Assembly (NCBI GenBank): GCA_945859605.1
Contig: OX243814.1
Span: forward strand, 28,990,307-29,054,306
Reading direction: 5' to 3'
DNA length: 64,000 nucleotides
Origin: Lumbricus rubellus
Lineage: Eukaryota; Annelida; Clitellata; Crassiclitellata; Lumbricidae
The stretch's first letter is position 1. Each line of letters starts with the position of its first letter. Shown piece by piece: positions 27,701 to 39,435 of the stretch. Position numbers and translations under genes: made by a program. The notes under the pieces were generated by a model. That model saw only the letters and a list, made by a program, of their open reading frames with translations. It did no database searches and was not told the DNA's origin.

Positions 27701-27780
27701 ACGCTGAAAGATACTCTTGTAGTAACAAATTCATTTTGCTCTGCGTTGAAAAGTCGGGACACAAAGACCTAAGAAAATGA
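1985..27780 (+). CDS. COL18A1-like: Multiplexin collagen (type XV/XVIII-like), 3' part, 23 exons
   Basis: Secreted extracellular-matrix collagen of the XV/XVIII (multiplexin) family. Twenty-three exons join with matching phases into 938 codons including TGA at 27778-27780. In order: interrupted Gly-X-Y segments (exons 1-17), a segment like the multiplexin trimerization region (exon 18), a basic hinge (exons 19-20), and an endostatin domain (exons 21-23) with its four cysteines conserved (LICFQEA, AYCNGW, YSCSNKF, LLCVEK). Two acidic SGSG motifs (exons 7 and 9) fit glycosaminoglycan attachment. Most exons begin with a whole Gly codon. The N-terminus (signal peptide, thrombospondin-like domain) is not in the window, so the gene starts upstream. 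A conventional fibrillar collagen is excluded by the interruptions and endostatin. Whether it is orthologous to XV or XVIII cannot be told; many invertebrates have one gene for both. Family assignment is very secure; individual junctions were read by eye. Confidence 0.95.
2124..2245. repeat. (GGT/GTT)n-rich tract
   Basis: G- and T-rich trinucleotide tract directly after the exon 1 donor. Confidence 0.8.
5250..5430. repeat. (GT)n and (GTAT)n microsatellites
   Basis: Pure GT run at about 5250-5300 and a GTAT run at about 5384-5426, separated by GTGTAAT-like sequence. Confidence 0.95.
6184..6305. repeat. Dispersed repeat A, copy 1
   Basis: A taagtaggtaag-type run, then cacctgcaaatgcacaatg, then AT-rich sequence. 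A second copy lies at 14820-14950, and a related stretch in the other orientation near 21244-21313. Confidence 0.7.
6690..6769 (+). CDS. Collagen exon 2
   Basis: Starts in phase 1 after ttttatag, reads [20 protein letters not shown] and GSRGEP, then donor gtatgt. Unbroken Gly-X-Y. Confidence 0.9.
6930..6990. repeat. (AAT)n microsatellite
   Basis: ATA/AAT units within the intron after collagen exon 2. Confidence 0.95.
8066..8188 (+). CDS. Collagen exon 3
   Basis: Phase 0, after catacag. Starts [20 protein letters not shown]: a short interruption with two N-glycosylation sequons (NYT, NAS), followed by regular Gly-X-Y. Donor gtaaac. Confidence 0.9.
8528..8695. repeat. Tandem repeat of about 45 bases
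   Basis: Four diverged copies of a unit containing gacaccacaatgta and ttttaataacaccag. Confidence 0.85.
9471..9558 (+). CDS. Collagen exon 4
   Basis: After ctttgaag; reads [20 protein letters not shown] and GTDGLQGPP, ending in phase 1 (first base of a Gly codon) before gtcaga. Confidence 0.88.
9744..9800. repeat. (GAT)n/(GAC)n microsatellite
   Basis: GAT run passing into GAC units. Confidence 0.95.
10121..10612 (+). repeat. Interspersed repeat beginning tagctgtacccggcc
   Basis: Starts ctagctgtacccggccacgc and ends tttatatagatt, a begin/end pairing I associate with interspersed repeats of many invertebrates. It has a CT-rich tract inside. Family not identified. Lies in the intron between collagen exons 4 and 5. 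Confidence 0.5.
11154..11221 (+). CDS. Collagen exon 5
   Basis: Completes the split Gly from exon 4 after catgtag, reads [20 protein letters not shown] and GPQ, donor gtaaga. Confidence 0.88.
11791..11844 (+). CDS. Collagen exon 6
   Basis: A 54-base exon (six Gly-X-Y triplets), the classical collagen exon size: [18 protein letters not shown]. Acceptor aatctag, donor gtatga. Confidence 0.92.
11981..12216. mobile_element. hAT-like non-autonomous element (236 bp)
   Basis: Terminal inverted repeats CAGGGCTGAAAGTG and CACTTTCAGCCCTG, flanked by a perfect 8-base duplication tttggaac at 11973-11980 and 12217-12224. The CAG...CTG ends and 8-base duplication fit the hAT superfamily. No transposase. 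Sits in the intron between collagen exons 6 and 7. Confidence 0.93.
12668..12901 (+). CDS. Collagen exon 7 with SGSG site
   Basis: Largest collagen exon (234 bases). Gly-X-Y is interrupted by [17 protein letters not shown]: an acidic Ser-Gly-Ser-Gly motif typical of glycosaminoglycan attachment, then [13 protein letters not shown] and more triplets rich in KGQRG. Acceptor ccaccag, donor gtaagt. Confidence 0.93.
12930..13055 (-). mobile_element. tRNA-derived SINE (family 1), internally deleted
   Basis: On the minus strand it has a gtagtggtggcgtcgttgcc head (box A region) and ggttcgaatccacc (box B), then jumps to the gagcttgaaggggagc and ataacaagtgcac end shared with the copy at 34405-34625. 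Confidence 0.8.
13535..13651 (+). CDS. Collagen exon 8, probable GC donor
   Basis: After ttcttatag; [20 protein letters not shown] and further triplets to LKGSK. The base after AAG starts gcaggt, so a GC-AG intron is needed to meet exon 9 in phase 0 with an unbroken repeat. Using the next GT (13656) would give a frame that hits TGA in exon 9. Confidence 0.82.
14820..14950. repeat. Dispersed repeat A, copy 2
   Basis: Shares the order (TAAG)n, cacttgcaaatgcacaatgg, aatataatacat and the following AT-rich sequence with 6184-6305. Looks like the 3' part of an interspersed element. Confidence 0.7.
15888..16045. repeat. Dispersed repeat B, copy 1
   Basis: Shares gagattaaagcactcttgtt, gttttgagagact, catgtct and gatatcac in order with 22563-22720. 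Interspersed element of unknown class. Confidence 0.75.
16350..16514 (+). CDS. Collagen exon 9 with second SGSG site
   Basis: Acceptor acattag; [20 protein letters not shown], then a noncollagenous stretch with DGSGSGED, a second acidic SGSG motif suited to glycosaminoglycan attachment, ending EGEK. Donor gtcagt. Confidence 0.92.
16848..17085 (+). mobile_element. tRNA-derived SINE (family 1)
   Basis: Head tgtgtagtggtagattcagc, box B-like gccttgaatccacc, then agcaagtccttcacttgcaa, the gggagcgcatctgagtagag body and gcgctat end, same order as the copy at 34405-34625. Confidence 0.85.
17236..17352 (+). CDS. Collagen exon 10
   Basis: Acceptor tctttag; thirteen uninterrupted Gly-X-Y triplets beginning [20 protein letters not shown] and ending GEPGPA. 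Donor gtaaat. Confidence 0.92.
17555..17700 (-). mobile_element. tRNA-derived SINE (family 2)
   Basis: On the minus strand: cagtagagtaatggttaaca (box A region), gagtgcgagaggtagc, ggttcgagcccccgttggg (box B), then gtaggctgctattagcgcc. A second copy is at 61890-62015. Confidence 0.8.
18159..18284 (+). CDS. Collagen exon 11
   Basis: Acceptor atttttag; [20 protein letters not shown], then a Ser-rich interruption ending SSSTAAE. Donor gttcgt, less usual but canonical GT. Confidence 0.87.
18498..18656 (+). CDS. Collagen exon 12 with CxxC
   Basis: Acceptor catgcag; [20 protein letters not shown], then [16 protein letters not shown] and further triplets. The two cysteines CEAC sit in a short break in the triplet pattern, beside a very basic GKRGRRGK patch. 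Donor gtaagc. Confidence 0.92.
18748..19358. mobile_element. hAT-like non-autonomous element (611 bp)
   Basis: Ends CAGTGTTGT and ACAACACTG inverted, flanked by a perfect 8-base duplication cttctctt (18740-18747 and 19359-19366). Subterminal regions are packed with taagtaaaagt repeats. No coding capacity. Confidence 0.93.
19590..19935 (+). mobile_element. 5'-truncated LINE, RT C-terminal end with (GATAA)n tail
   Basis: Reads [20 protein letters not shown] then [20 protein letters not shown], the end of a non-LTR reverse transcriptase (VPR-R....GP-LWN-LP). It ends gcgctttataaatt followed by a GATAA microsatellite tail. Same family as 62505-62795. Confidence 0.88.
20193..20318 (+). CDS. Collagen exon 13
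   Basis: Acceptor tgtgtcag; [20 protein letters not shown], then triplets and a noncollagenous end LSTISNEVT. Donor gtgagt. Confidence 0.9.
20975..21008 (+). CDS. Collagen exon 14 (short, acidic)
   Basis: A 34-base exon after gaattttag coding [11 protein letters not shown], phase 0 in and phase 1 out before gtaagc. It matches the split Gly of the next exon. Confidence 0.78.
21406..21476 (+). CDS. Collagen exon 15
   Basis: Phase 1 in after ttttttcag: [19 protein letters not shown] and IHGLK. Donor gtagga. Confidence 0.88.
21938..22072 (+). CDS. Collagen exon 16
   Basis: Acceptor gtaaacag; [20 protein letters not shown], interruption [11 protein letters not shown], then [12 protein letters not shown]. 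Donor gtatgt. Confidence 0.92.
22246..22312. repeat. (GAT)n microsatellite
   Basis: Imperfect GAT run after collagen exon 16. Confidence 0.95.
22563..22720. repeat. Dispersed repeat B, copy 2
   Basis: Second diverged copy of the repeat at 15888-16045, same orientation, also intronic. Confidence 0.75.
23351..23545 (+). CDS. Collagen exon 17 (last triple-helical exon)
   Basis: Acceptor ttgtttag; [20 protein letters not shown], then [13 protein letters not shown] and an acidic tail ([16 protein letters not shown]) leaving the triple helix. Donor gttagc. Confidence 0.9.
23805..23933 (+). CDS. Collagen exon 18, trimerization-like segment
   Basis: Acceptor gttgtag; [20 protein letters not shown] and [20 protein letters not shown]. 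The pattern (hydrophobic TF..., G-x-AFV, then LYIRV..G) is that of the compact trimerization domain at the start of the multiplexin C-terminal noncollagenous region. Donor gtaaga. Confidence 0.9.
24040..24245 (-). mobile_element. tRNA-derived SINE (family 1)
   Basis: Minus-strand copy with the ggagcgcctccgagcag and gcgctataacaagtgct body; the tRNA head (ccgaaaggttacgg) is diverged. Confidence 0.78.
24714..24755 (+). CDS. Collagen exon 19 (hinge)
   Basis: A 42-base exon after ttttgtag coding [14 protein letters not shown]; part of the linker between the trimerization segment and endostatin. Donor gtaagt. Confidence 0.82.
25209..25292 (+). CDS. Collagen exon 20 (hinge)
   Basis: After gtttctag: [20 protein letters not shown] and NIDPGGKK. 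The KSRRQ and GKK stretches are plausible protease sites for releasing endostatin (inference). Donor gtgaga. Confidence 0.88.
25370..25500 (+). mobile_element. tRNA-derived SINE (family 1), 5' part
   Basis: Head tggtggtgtagaaatag, box B tgttcgaatccacc, then ccgcgtagggacctgagcaa and ttcactcgcaa. Truncated after that. Confidence 0.75.
25615..25735 (+). mobile_element. Diverged tRNA-like SINE fragment
   Basis: Contains acgcggtggacaaaagggtt, aagttcgagc and gagcaagtcctttactcac in the SINE order. Low similarity. Confidence 0.5.
25896..26093 (+). CDS. Collagen exon 21, endostatin part 1
   Basis: After ttctccag: [20 protein letters not shown], the first endostatin cysteine in [16 protein letters not shown], then [15 protein letters not shown]. 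The His of LHLVA corresponds to one zinc ligand of vertebrate endostatin; the two extreme N-terminal histidines are not apparent. Donor gtaagt. Confidence 0.97.
26823..26938 (+). CDS. Collagen exon 22, endostatin part 2
   Basis: After tttccag: [20 protein letters not shown], then [16 protein letters not shown]. The first Asp (context NINDELLF) matches the zinc-binding Asp region of endostatin. Phase 2 out before gttagt. Confidence 0.97.
27567..27780 (+). CDS. Collagen exon 23, endostatin C-terminus and stop
   Basis: After atttag, completes a Trp codon: [20 protein letters not shown], with the remaining three endostatin cysteines, ending GHKDLRK and TGA. Confidence 0.97.
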
Positions 27781-28649
27781 TATCTGATTCTATTTATTTT
27801 GTATTCTACTTTTCTGAGATTTATTTCTTATGATAACGAAAGTTTTCATCGATGATAGTCGTGTACAAATGCAAGTACCGTAGCTAGCTACAGGTTATAG
27901 GAAGCTTTGTATGAAAGGCAGAGCAAGATTCTTGCAAATTCTTTGTCGCAAAGAAGTTTACTTGAATGTGCTAAATCTTCAAGTCTGTTTACAGCAGTTA
28001 TACTTTAATAATTAAATACTGATTAATTAAATGCTGATTAATTAATTGAATTTATTAAGTACTTAAATGCTGATTTTAAAACAAAATTTGCTATGAATTT
28101 TTTGGTTAATTGGTGCTAATTGAAATGTAAGCCAGTTTTCTTATTTTTTTAACACTATTCTTAGATTAGTGATAGATTATGTTGAATTCAGAAATGGCTT
28201 GTCTAAAGTGAGCTTCTGAAGTCAATCTTGTCAGAATTAGGCTAATTACTGAACAGGTTGAAGGTCAGTTAATTTTGCTGATCAATGCCAGCTGTTAAAA
28301 TACCTGCTAGCAGATCATTATGCTGTCTGAAATCTGTTGTTAAACTGCCTAAAATCGGTTGTTTAATGCTGAAAACTAATTTTGAAACTGACTTCTTAGT
28401 AGTTCCTCTGACACCCATGTTTCTTGGGCTCACTTAGGCCCATATTGGCTACCAGGTATTGGCATCATGCAGGATTACTATGGGCCTAATTGGCAATAGC
28501 TATCTGGGATCAGCCAAAATTCAGTGCTCGAATGACAGATCTACCAATGGTTGCATATAAAAACCCTTACTTGAGTAAACATTGAAACCTCTGCCTAAGA
28601 TATTGTGTTGTTGATTCCGAGTTTATGTTTCTATGGCACTGAATGGCAA

Positions 28650-28655
28650 AATAAA
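28650..28655 (+). promoter_or_regulatory. Possible poly(A) signal of the collagen gene
   Basis: AATAAA 870 bases after the collagen stop codon, the clearest canonical hexamer I noticed downstream. Not proven to be used. Confidence 0.4.
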
Positions 28656-29886
28656 ACTTGACTGTTAACAAAATTCTCAGCCTAGTAGGTCATGCACCAT
28701 CTACATTACAGCTGTAATTAAAAAAAGTCCATTTGTATATAAATGATAAACAGCATACAAAAGTTCATAACATATTGCCTTTACAGGTAGTTTTTCACAA
28801 ACACAAATCAGCAAAAAACAATTGAAAGCTGTAATTGTAATTGAGAATTTATGTAGCACCACTTCAAGAGTAACTCCTCAGAGGTGCTCCAAACCTACAA
28901 ACTCTATAAATCTTCAACTGGCTAGGAAGATGGTTCTTAGTTAAAACAAAGATAAAAGTTAAACCGTTCCTGAGACTCTTGACTAAACTGGAAAAAAATT
29001 AAATAAATGATATTAAAACAACTTGAACAACTAGAAAATGACATAAGATACTCGTGGAAAGTTAGCAATAATTTTTGTTACAGTTTCAGAAGCATTGATC
29101 ATCGAATGTTCAGGCTCCTGTTACCATGGTAGTTCACCAGTGTTCATTTACTCAACGCTTCATAAACGCCAGATCCTTTTCTTTGTTTAAGGAACGCGTA
29201 AACCAGACTACAATACAAATCATAAACAGATCAAGTTATGATTTTAAACATGTATGCCGTACCAAATACTTTTACTCATTTTTAAAATATGTACAAATAA
29301 ACTGTACATTTATGATTTTTTTTATGCTGGAAATGAATAAATGCATGCATGTTAATATGCAATGCAATGATTTGCAGCGATAAATTATGATATGTATGTA
29401 TTGCATTGTATACTAAATTCAATTATTTATAAAGTGCCTTGAGTCAGGTGAACCATTCAGAGGTGCTCCCAGTGCGCAATGCCACCAGAAATTAAATAGG
29501 TTTTGAAAAAAAGAAAAGGCAAGAGGAGGAAAGACCAGATAGAATTTGACAGCAAGTATAAATGGAGACGGCACATTCCAAAGAGAGGGACTATTTGAGG
29601 TATGGGACCAGGACTGAATCCACAGCTGCTCTTGAAAGAGGAACTAGAAGGTCAATTTTTTAAATAGCAAAAAGGACGATGCAAGGAGGCTGAAATTTTG
29701 AGTGAGTAACATTATTAAAACAATAATAATTAACATTACATCAGGTCTACATTCTCACCATATAATTGCCTAGATGTCTTGGTCTCCGTCTCCTGCTTCT
29801 GACCCTGTTCTTGCGTCCTTTTTGCCTGTGTCAAATGAAACCACAATGTCTATCGCAAAGCCAGATCACAAATTTTTCAGTTGCTG

Positions 29887-30003
29887 TCTTTATTAAAAGG
29901 CAACAACTGCATCATATTCACATTTTAGCAACTGCATCAGATTCACATTTCAACAACTGCATCAAATTCACATTTCAACAACTGCATCAGATTCACATTT
30001 CAA
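29887..30003. repeat. 25-base tandem repeat
   Basis: Four near-identical copies of caactgcatcagattcacat plus a few bases. Confidence 0.9.
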
Positions 30004-30047
30004 AAATGACATTTTGTCCATCTGTTTTACTTTTTACATTTTCAAGC

Positions 30048-30083
30048 AAGTATTTACATCCAACTTATTGGATGTAAATACTT
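30048..30083. repeat. Perfect hairpin
   Basis: Stem aagtatttacatccaa, loop ctta, stem ttggatgtaaatactt: 16 perfect pairs. Lies just after the TIR-like gene's stop codon on its strand, so it could be a 3' UTR structure or a small element. Confidence 0.8.
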
Positions 30084-30158
30084 TTTTCAGTAAATAAATA
30101 AATAAATCGGGAAACACCGCCACTATATCATCTCCATCCAACTTCGCTCTGTTCCTGA

Positions 30159-33010
<2,852 letters not shown>

Positions 33011-34404
33011 CTGTAATTAACCACAGTAACAAGTTGCTATTTATATAAGCCATGATCAAGAAATACATGCATGGTAGAAATCATGGTAGAAATTATTTGT
33101 AGCTTAAATACAGCATAGCATATATATCAATAAAAAATAATTACAAACCGCCTAGACTTCAAAATGGCAAAAAAAATGCTAAGCCAAGACTAAATTATTA
33201 CGGTCATGGTAAAACTTTGGGATAAGATTACACTAAGACAAGTTAGTGTTGGGTTGAGGCTAATCTTAAGTAGGGCTTTCATGATGCACTCATGCTTAGA
33301 TCGTGCAGCCATGGATAAGTTTTGAGTAATATTTACTTTATCGTTATGGTTAGGTAAATGTTTTGGATGGTTATGCGAGATAGGATTAATTGCTATAAGT
33401 TTTGGTTAGATCAGGATAAAGAAAGAATAGTTAGGACGAGAAATTCAGAGAGAACGAAGGGAGAAGAAGTGGTGAGTAGGCTACTAAGAGTAGGATTATA
33501 ATACATAATGAAGATGGAAGGAAATAATGTACGATGCAAAAGAAGAAAATAATGGCAGATGGCTGAAGATTAAGAAGATGAGGATGGTGAAATTGAAGTT
33601 CTTACAGATCTTGGAAGAAAGGGGATTAGGTGTCTATCGGTTTCAACATTAACATAATGCAAAGCCCATCAACATGCATTGTGCCCACTGCCTAGCTTTT
33701 TTGCATAGGCGATTCTGTTAAATAGGCCTAACATGCGACTTATGATGCTGTGGATGAAAATTTCTTTAAAGTGCCTTTTAACGTTTACCTGTACTTAATT
33801 TTCCACTATGAAACGAAAAAGTGCGCTGCTAAAGAATGATAATTAATTATTCATTATCTTAAATAACGTCAGTAAATTTGTGACGTTAACTTAATTTGTA
33901 TGCATGCTTTAGCGTAAAATTCGTTTTGTAGTGCCTTTATTTACATCACGATAATCGGATAAACTGACTGAAAATCTGAAATAATTGATAAGCACATTTC
34001 CAAAACTCACTCAGTCCATTTGGGGGTAATTTTTAGTTTTCACTGCCATGTTATTTTCTTAGGCCTACTTGCAAATCTTTCAACCGAATTGTTGAATAAA
34101 CGATTTTTTTATTAGGCCTATGTTATGGCTTAGTCTAGCCTCTCGCTAAAAATGTCACCACTGTCATTAATTTTTTGTTTTGCAAAAATCTATGCGGATG
34201 TCCATTTGCAAATTTGAGGCAAATGAGTTAGGCCTAATAAGTGTTTTCCGGAGAAATACGTGCAGGTCAACGCTAAAAACGTAGGCTAGCTGTGACTCGC
34301 CTTAGCGAAGTTTCGTTCAAAATCACCTTGTCACATTCACGTGGCAAATTGACAGCAAGCATAGTTTTTGTGCGACGTTTGTCTTGTTTGTTTGCATGTA
34401 GGCC

Positions 34405-34625
34405 TAGGCCTACACTTGTTATAGCGCTCCTTGAAGCTCTCACTACTCAGAAGCGCTCCCGAATGCAGAGCGGACACTGCATCGGAGTTTCACGTTCGAA
34501 GCGCTGAGCAATTGCGAGTGAAGAACTTGCCCAAGGTTCCTACGCGGTAGCTTGAGGGTGGATTCGAACCTCGAACCTTCCGGCTCCAATGCAACGACGC
34601 CCCCACTACACCACCGCGCCCCACG
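34405..34625 (-). mobile_element. tRNA-derived SINE (family 1), reference full copy
   Basis: Minus strand: gcgcggtggtgtagtggggg (box A), ggttcgaatccaccc (box B), ctcgcaattgctcagcgctt, gggagcgcttctgagtagtg and gcgctataacaagtgta. The most complete copy in the window. Confidence 0.9.
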
Positions 34626-35714
34626 TAGGCTAACCATTGTTATTCGAAGCAACAACAAAAGTTAAAATTTTTATAGGCCTTGGCTATTTTGCTAAATTCC
34701 CGAGCAAAATAATGTAGGCATTGATTTAAAAAAAATACAGGCTATATACAATTTCACTGAAGTCTTGTTACTAGGCTAATCCTATTCCATTATAGGCCTA
34801 GGCCTATATGAACCGATCTCTCATGGAGAAGGCATTAGGCTAATGCGTCAAAAATAAGATAAGCCTACACAGCGATGTGACTGTCATGAGTTCAATATTG
34901 ATCACGTCGTATTGCTTGTATTGGGTGCATGGTGTTATGATCTTTATCCACGAATTGCATTCAAGCGTGTCATAATTATGTCTGTGCATGTTGTCCAAGC
35001 ATGATTTGACCTTACCATGGCTGTAGCCTGTAGGCCTTATGACTAATTGCAACTGAATGTTGTGTAGGCCTATCTATTCTTACGTGTATATCAATAGGTC
35101 CCGCTAGTCGACTAACTATAGGCCTAGCTAGCAGACCGTTTTCATACATTTCCCGCCCACCCTCAGGTTTTTCAACTCAGTGTTTGCTGGACCGTGGCAA
35201 CGCACTGGATTCACCGAAGCGTGAAGCAATCTGATCCTATCTCGTTGTCTGTCTATCGAAGATTCGAGTCTAAACAACGTTTATATGAATAATTATACTA
35301 TGGAGCTATGATACTAGGTCTATAATTTTTTGTATGGAGTTCCTATCTTGACGGTATTATTTGGTGAGCATTGGTAGGTATGAACTGCCTAGGAAAGCTA
35401 TTCGATGAGCTCTATACAGTGCAGTGGACTTGGTAGACTGATTCAGATTGGAATACTCGTCTGACTGGCGAAAAAGGATATACCTGAATCAGGTCAGTGC
35501 GTGAACTTTTTGACCCGAATAGTACCCAAATCGAAGAGACTAACACGACTGCACGTGGGTGTACAACTGCGCATGTATACACAGGCCTATAATTATGTAC
35601 GTGTGCAGTGTGCATACTGCACGTAAGCCTATACATGTGTACGCGTGTGCATGTACAAGACTTAGTCCATGATTGTATTGTATAGGCCTATGATCGTAAG
35701 CCTCTTCTTTCCCT

Positions 35715-35880
35715 TCAGGCTAGAATTATTCCCTCTGGCGAGGGGTCAGCCACTCGGATCCTTCTCTTCCTGTTTCTAGTGTCTTCTTTCTTCATTTTGA
35801 GCAGCTTCAGGTCCTGTTGTATCACGTCATCCCATCTGTTCTTCTGTCGTCCCCGACTGCGTCGACCATATAGAAGTCTA
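35715..35880 (-). mobile_element. LINE remnant, extreme RT C-terminus
   Basis: Reads LYGRRSRGRQKNRWDDVIQQ, then DLKLL and ADPSPEGI, the tail typical of non-LTR reverse transcriptases (GRR-RGR-K-RW-D-I ... ADP-P-G). Confidence 0.75.
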
Positions 35881-36724
35881 CCTCCGCTTGCATGATTCTT
35901 TTGACACAGCTTTTGATCGTAAGCATAATGCATGAATTACGAAAAGGTCTCTTGCTATACCGGTACTTTAAGTGTCCAAGTGTTGTTGCCTCTATTATAG
36001 ACCTACATGACATGTCATGTGTTGGCCTACATATGTGCATTGTGCAGTCTAATTCTGTGATTTGTGTTATATCTGTACAATAAGTGTACTGCAGAGCTGC
36101 CCTAGAGTCAACAATTATACATGAATATCGACGAGTGCAGGTATACCTCTTGTACGAGTAGGCCTATGCTATTATTATTTATTATAATGTAGTGTTTCCT
36201 CTCCACAGTTGGGCATTTAATGCGTACAAAAATTAATAGCCTATGTGTGTGTTCGGTTTATAGCATGTACACAACGATACAGCCCTACACAAGCATGCAT
36301 GCACGCTCACCCAACGGGAATAGTCTACAGTATTGTAATGTTGTTTATTATTGGTCCCAAGACTCAATTAAGCTTTCCGGATCTCGTATAGGCCTAAGCT
36401 TAGACTACGTTTCTGAGTTATAAATGTCTGCGAAGACTTGTCTTGATCTATAAGGTCACATTGGTCCATAGTGATGACTTCCATCACGGCAGAAATTCAT
36501 GATTTGCACTACATTACATTTTAACCTTTATTATCAGTTTACCACCTAGATAGAGGCAATTAGTTAAAAAAATAATTTATTTTCTGTTCATATAAAAATT
36601 ATATATATGTTCCCAAAGTGGAACGTTGGGTCACTTTGACTAGTATAGGCATCAAGCATTAGTAAAAGTATAACTTTTTCCAAATGATGCATATATACAA
36701 TTTTTTAAACAGTGTGAATCACAA

Positions 36725-37500
36725 AGGTTAATACCCCACCTCTACCCCAAATTTTACACGCCCCATCCTCAAAATTCCACTCCGCCCCACCCTTCCACCC
36801 CACCAAACCCCATGAAATGCTCACATATGAAATTTATGGAAAATAATGTTTCAATTTGTTTTCATACCGGTCCCACCGAACCACTACGCTGACCGTATCC
36901 CACAAAGTCCCACAACAATCCCCCACCCACCCCACCCACCAAACCCAACCCTAATCCACCTTCCCCAAATTTGCCCCCACACAGTCCCACATGTCTGGGG
37001 TAATTTTTGGTTTCTCGGTCAAACCTCCTCTTCACTTCGAACGCACACGGCCCACTTCAACCACATACTCCAACCGTCCATCTATAACCCACCTCCACCC
37101 TACTCCGGCCCACTCCACCGTCTCCACCCCATTCCCACCCTCCACTCCGACCCACCTCTTAAAAAGCGCAACATAGGAAATTCATGAAAACAATTTTTTA
37201 CTTTGTTTTTCATCTTGGCTCTTCCTTCCCACTTTGACCCCACCCAGCACACTATAACCCCATACCACAACCGTCCGACCCCACCCACCTCCACTCTAAT
37301 TCAGGCCTACCCCCCCCCATCTCCCCCCCCCATGACTCCACTCCGCGAAAGGTCAACACATAAAATTCATAGCAAAAAATAATGTTTCACTTGCTTTCAC
37401 CTTTGGTCTCACCACACGGCACCATACCATCCCACAATCCTCACCCCCACCCCGCCATGATACCCTGTCCCCACACAACCCACCCTGCGGGATAACGGAG
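36725..37500. repeat. C-rich low-complexity tract
   Basis: Degenerate CCCCACCC-type sequence, interrupted at intervals by aaattcatgaaaa-like units. The spacing suggests a decayed tandem repeat of a few hundred bases. Confidence 0.7.
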
Positions 37501-37795
37501 TAATTATTTAGGCTAATCAGAATTTAAATATAGCCTACGTTGAAAACATCATGCTGCAGAAGGCCTAACGCAACTTTTCAAGCTTCTCAAATCCCGAAAC
37601 AAACCAGTACTATATAATAAAATAATAAAAAATAGGCCTAAAATAATAATAATAATGGATCAATTAATAATAATACTATTAATAATAATAATATTCATGT
37701 TCATATTAGAATGAAAACTACAATCAACGTAAATTTTGTAGCGAGCAGGGCAAATTTCAATAGAACGTAAAAGTATTGTTTCAACTAGTGAGAGT

Positions 37796-38165
37796 GACCC
37801 AACGTTCCCAAAGTGGAACATATCTAAAATCAGCTGCGTTCCTCATTCGTAGAGCACTACTATTAAAAAAATTGACCATAACCAGACAGAATAGACACAG
37901 TTCAATCCAATTGTACCATAAAAGCAATTAATTATCATGCATTTGCTCCAAAAAATAATTTTCAATATTTTTTAGCAAAAACGTCATTTTTTGCCAAATT
38001 TGCATCAAAATAACTATTTTATTAGCAGCAACATACTTGAAACAAAAGTAAATAAACACGCACCCATCATTGGCCAAGTAAATGAATATCAATAAGATGA
38101 CTTACAGTAGGTTTTACCGTCTCTGCAAATTTTTTAATAATATGTTCCACTTTGGGAACGTTGGG
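37796..38165. repeat. Inverted repeat pair TGACCCAACGTTCCC...
   Basis: Perfect 27-base inverted repeats bound this interval; a related copy lies near 36608. Either a nested insertion or duplicated ends of the enclosing TTAA-flanked element. Confidence 0.75.
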
Positions 38166-39435
38166 TCAATAAAGGTTAAAATAACGTGAACCGCAAATTA
38201 TTTTATGGAACTGCCTTGCCAACCTTCACACGGTCAGTTAGTTGGCCACAGCGGCGCCGCCAGGATTTTATTTCTGTACGCACAACTTGCACAAAATAAT
38301 ATGAAGCGAGCAGCGATCGATACGAGCTTATATTCAGGGGCGGATTCAGGATTTCTGGTTAGGGGGGGCGTAAATACCACCAATCCAATCCCATATATAT
38401 ATAAGCTTATACATACAGTGCTTAAAGTGTAAAAAAGTGCCAGGACGCTGTATTGTAGGCCTAATTGGTCGTCAGTGGCGGCGCCGAAGGCGGGAAGTTG
38501 CGAGTGCCGAAGGCACGAAGCCCATCCCGACTAGGGGGTCTGAGGGAGCGTCGTAAGTTCCCCAGCGGGGTCTGGGGCGGAGCCCCAGCGACCAGCGCAT
38601 TTTTGGCTGTTTCGACCTTAAATGGAGCCATTTTTAGGCTCTTGTTTGCCAGCTATTTGTGAACGACAAAGTCGCGAAATTTTTAAGAATAAGTCGTTTT
38701 TCAGTGTCGCAAGCAACCAAGATAACAATAAAAATCGAAATGTTATTGTAAAAGAGAAAGGTTTTGTCTTTACAGTAAGCTTCCCCAGCGGGGTCTGGGG
38801 GCGGAGACCCAGCGACCAGCCCATTTTTGGCTGTGTCGAGCTCAAATGGAGCCATTTTTAGGCAGTCATGTTGAACCTAAATAATATATCTTTCTTTGGG
38901 CGCATAACGTATAGGTAGGAGAGATCTATAGGATTCTCTCGTGATAATATGGAAATTCAAACTGTCACCCAATAAATTTAGACCATGTGACAATTATATA
39001 AAAGTTTGCGCCCCTAGAAAAATTCCTGCGGACGCCCATGCTAAAGACTTCAAATTATTACCCCCTCCTAAACATTACCCCCCCCTGCAAACTGTAATTT
39101 GCATCAATCGTCGCATTTATTGGACTAAAAATATCAGAAAAATAATCCCGCTTCTTGTTTTGGTCTGAAGATTTTCATCCGTTATCCCACTTCGGGGTTT
39201 GGTTTGTTATAAATATTTTCATCTGTAACTAAAATACTAAATCGTCTCTGAAGTTACATGGACAAATGGCTTCGAGGCTATTATTTTTTCCGAGTAAAAT
39301 ATTGATAACAAACCACAGTGGGGTGACGGATAAATCTATGCAAATCTAGTGTCCGGGGGTAATCTGAAACCGGTTACGGTACAAGTTACCGGGGGGGGTG
39401 ATGTTTAGGAGGTGCAATTTGTATACCTTTAGATC

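Larger units (their letters stand above)
27781..30158. other. Collagen 3' UTR and intergenic region
   Basis: No gene recognised. AT-rich, with a poly(A) signal near 28650, old repeat pieces near 28840-28900 and 29430-29690, a 25-base tandem array and a hairpin near 30065. Confidence 0.5.
33011..36520. other. Intergenic region
   Basis: No gene recognised apart from a SINE and a LINE remnant. AT-rich with many AGGCCTA motifs. An upstream exon of the TIR-like gene would have to lie here but I could not find one. Confidence 0.5.
36525..38175. mobile_element. TTAA-flanked (piggyBac-like) non-autonomous element
   Basis: Starts cctttatt after TTAA (36521-36524) and ends aataaagg before TTAA (38176-38179). 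Subterminal palindromes gttcccaaagtggaac lie near both ends and a 27-base inverted pair at 37796-37822 and 38139-38165. The interior at 36725-37500 is an extreme C-rich tract. No transposase. Confidence 0.7.

Noticed and set aside
38335..39040. Possible further hAT-like element starting caggggcggattcagg
   Set aside because: A candidate right end (gcggacgcccatg) is present but the flanking 8-mers do not match, so the limits are unclear.
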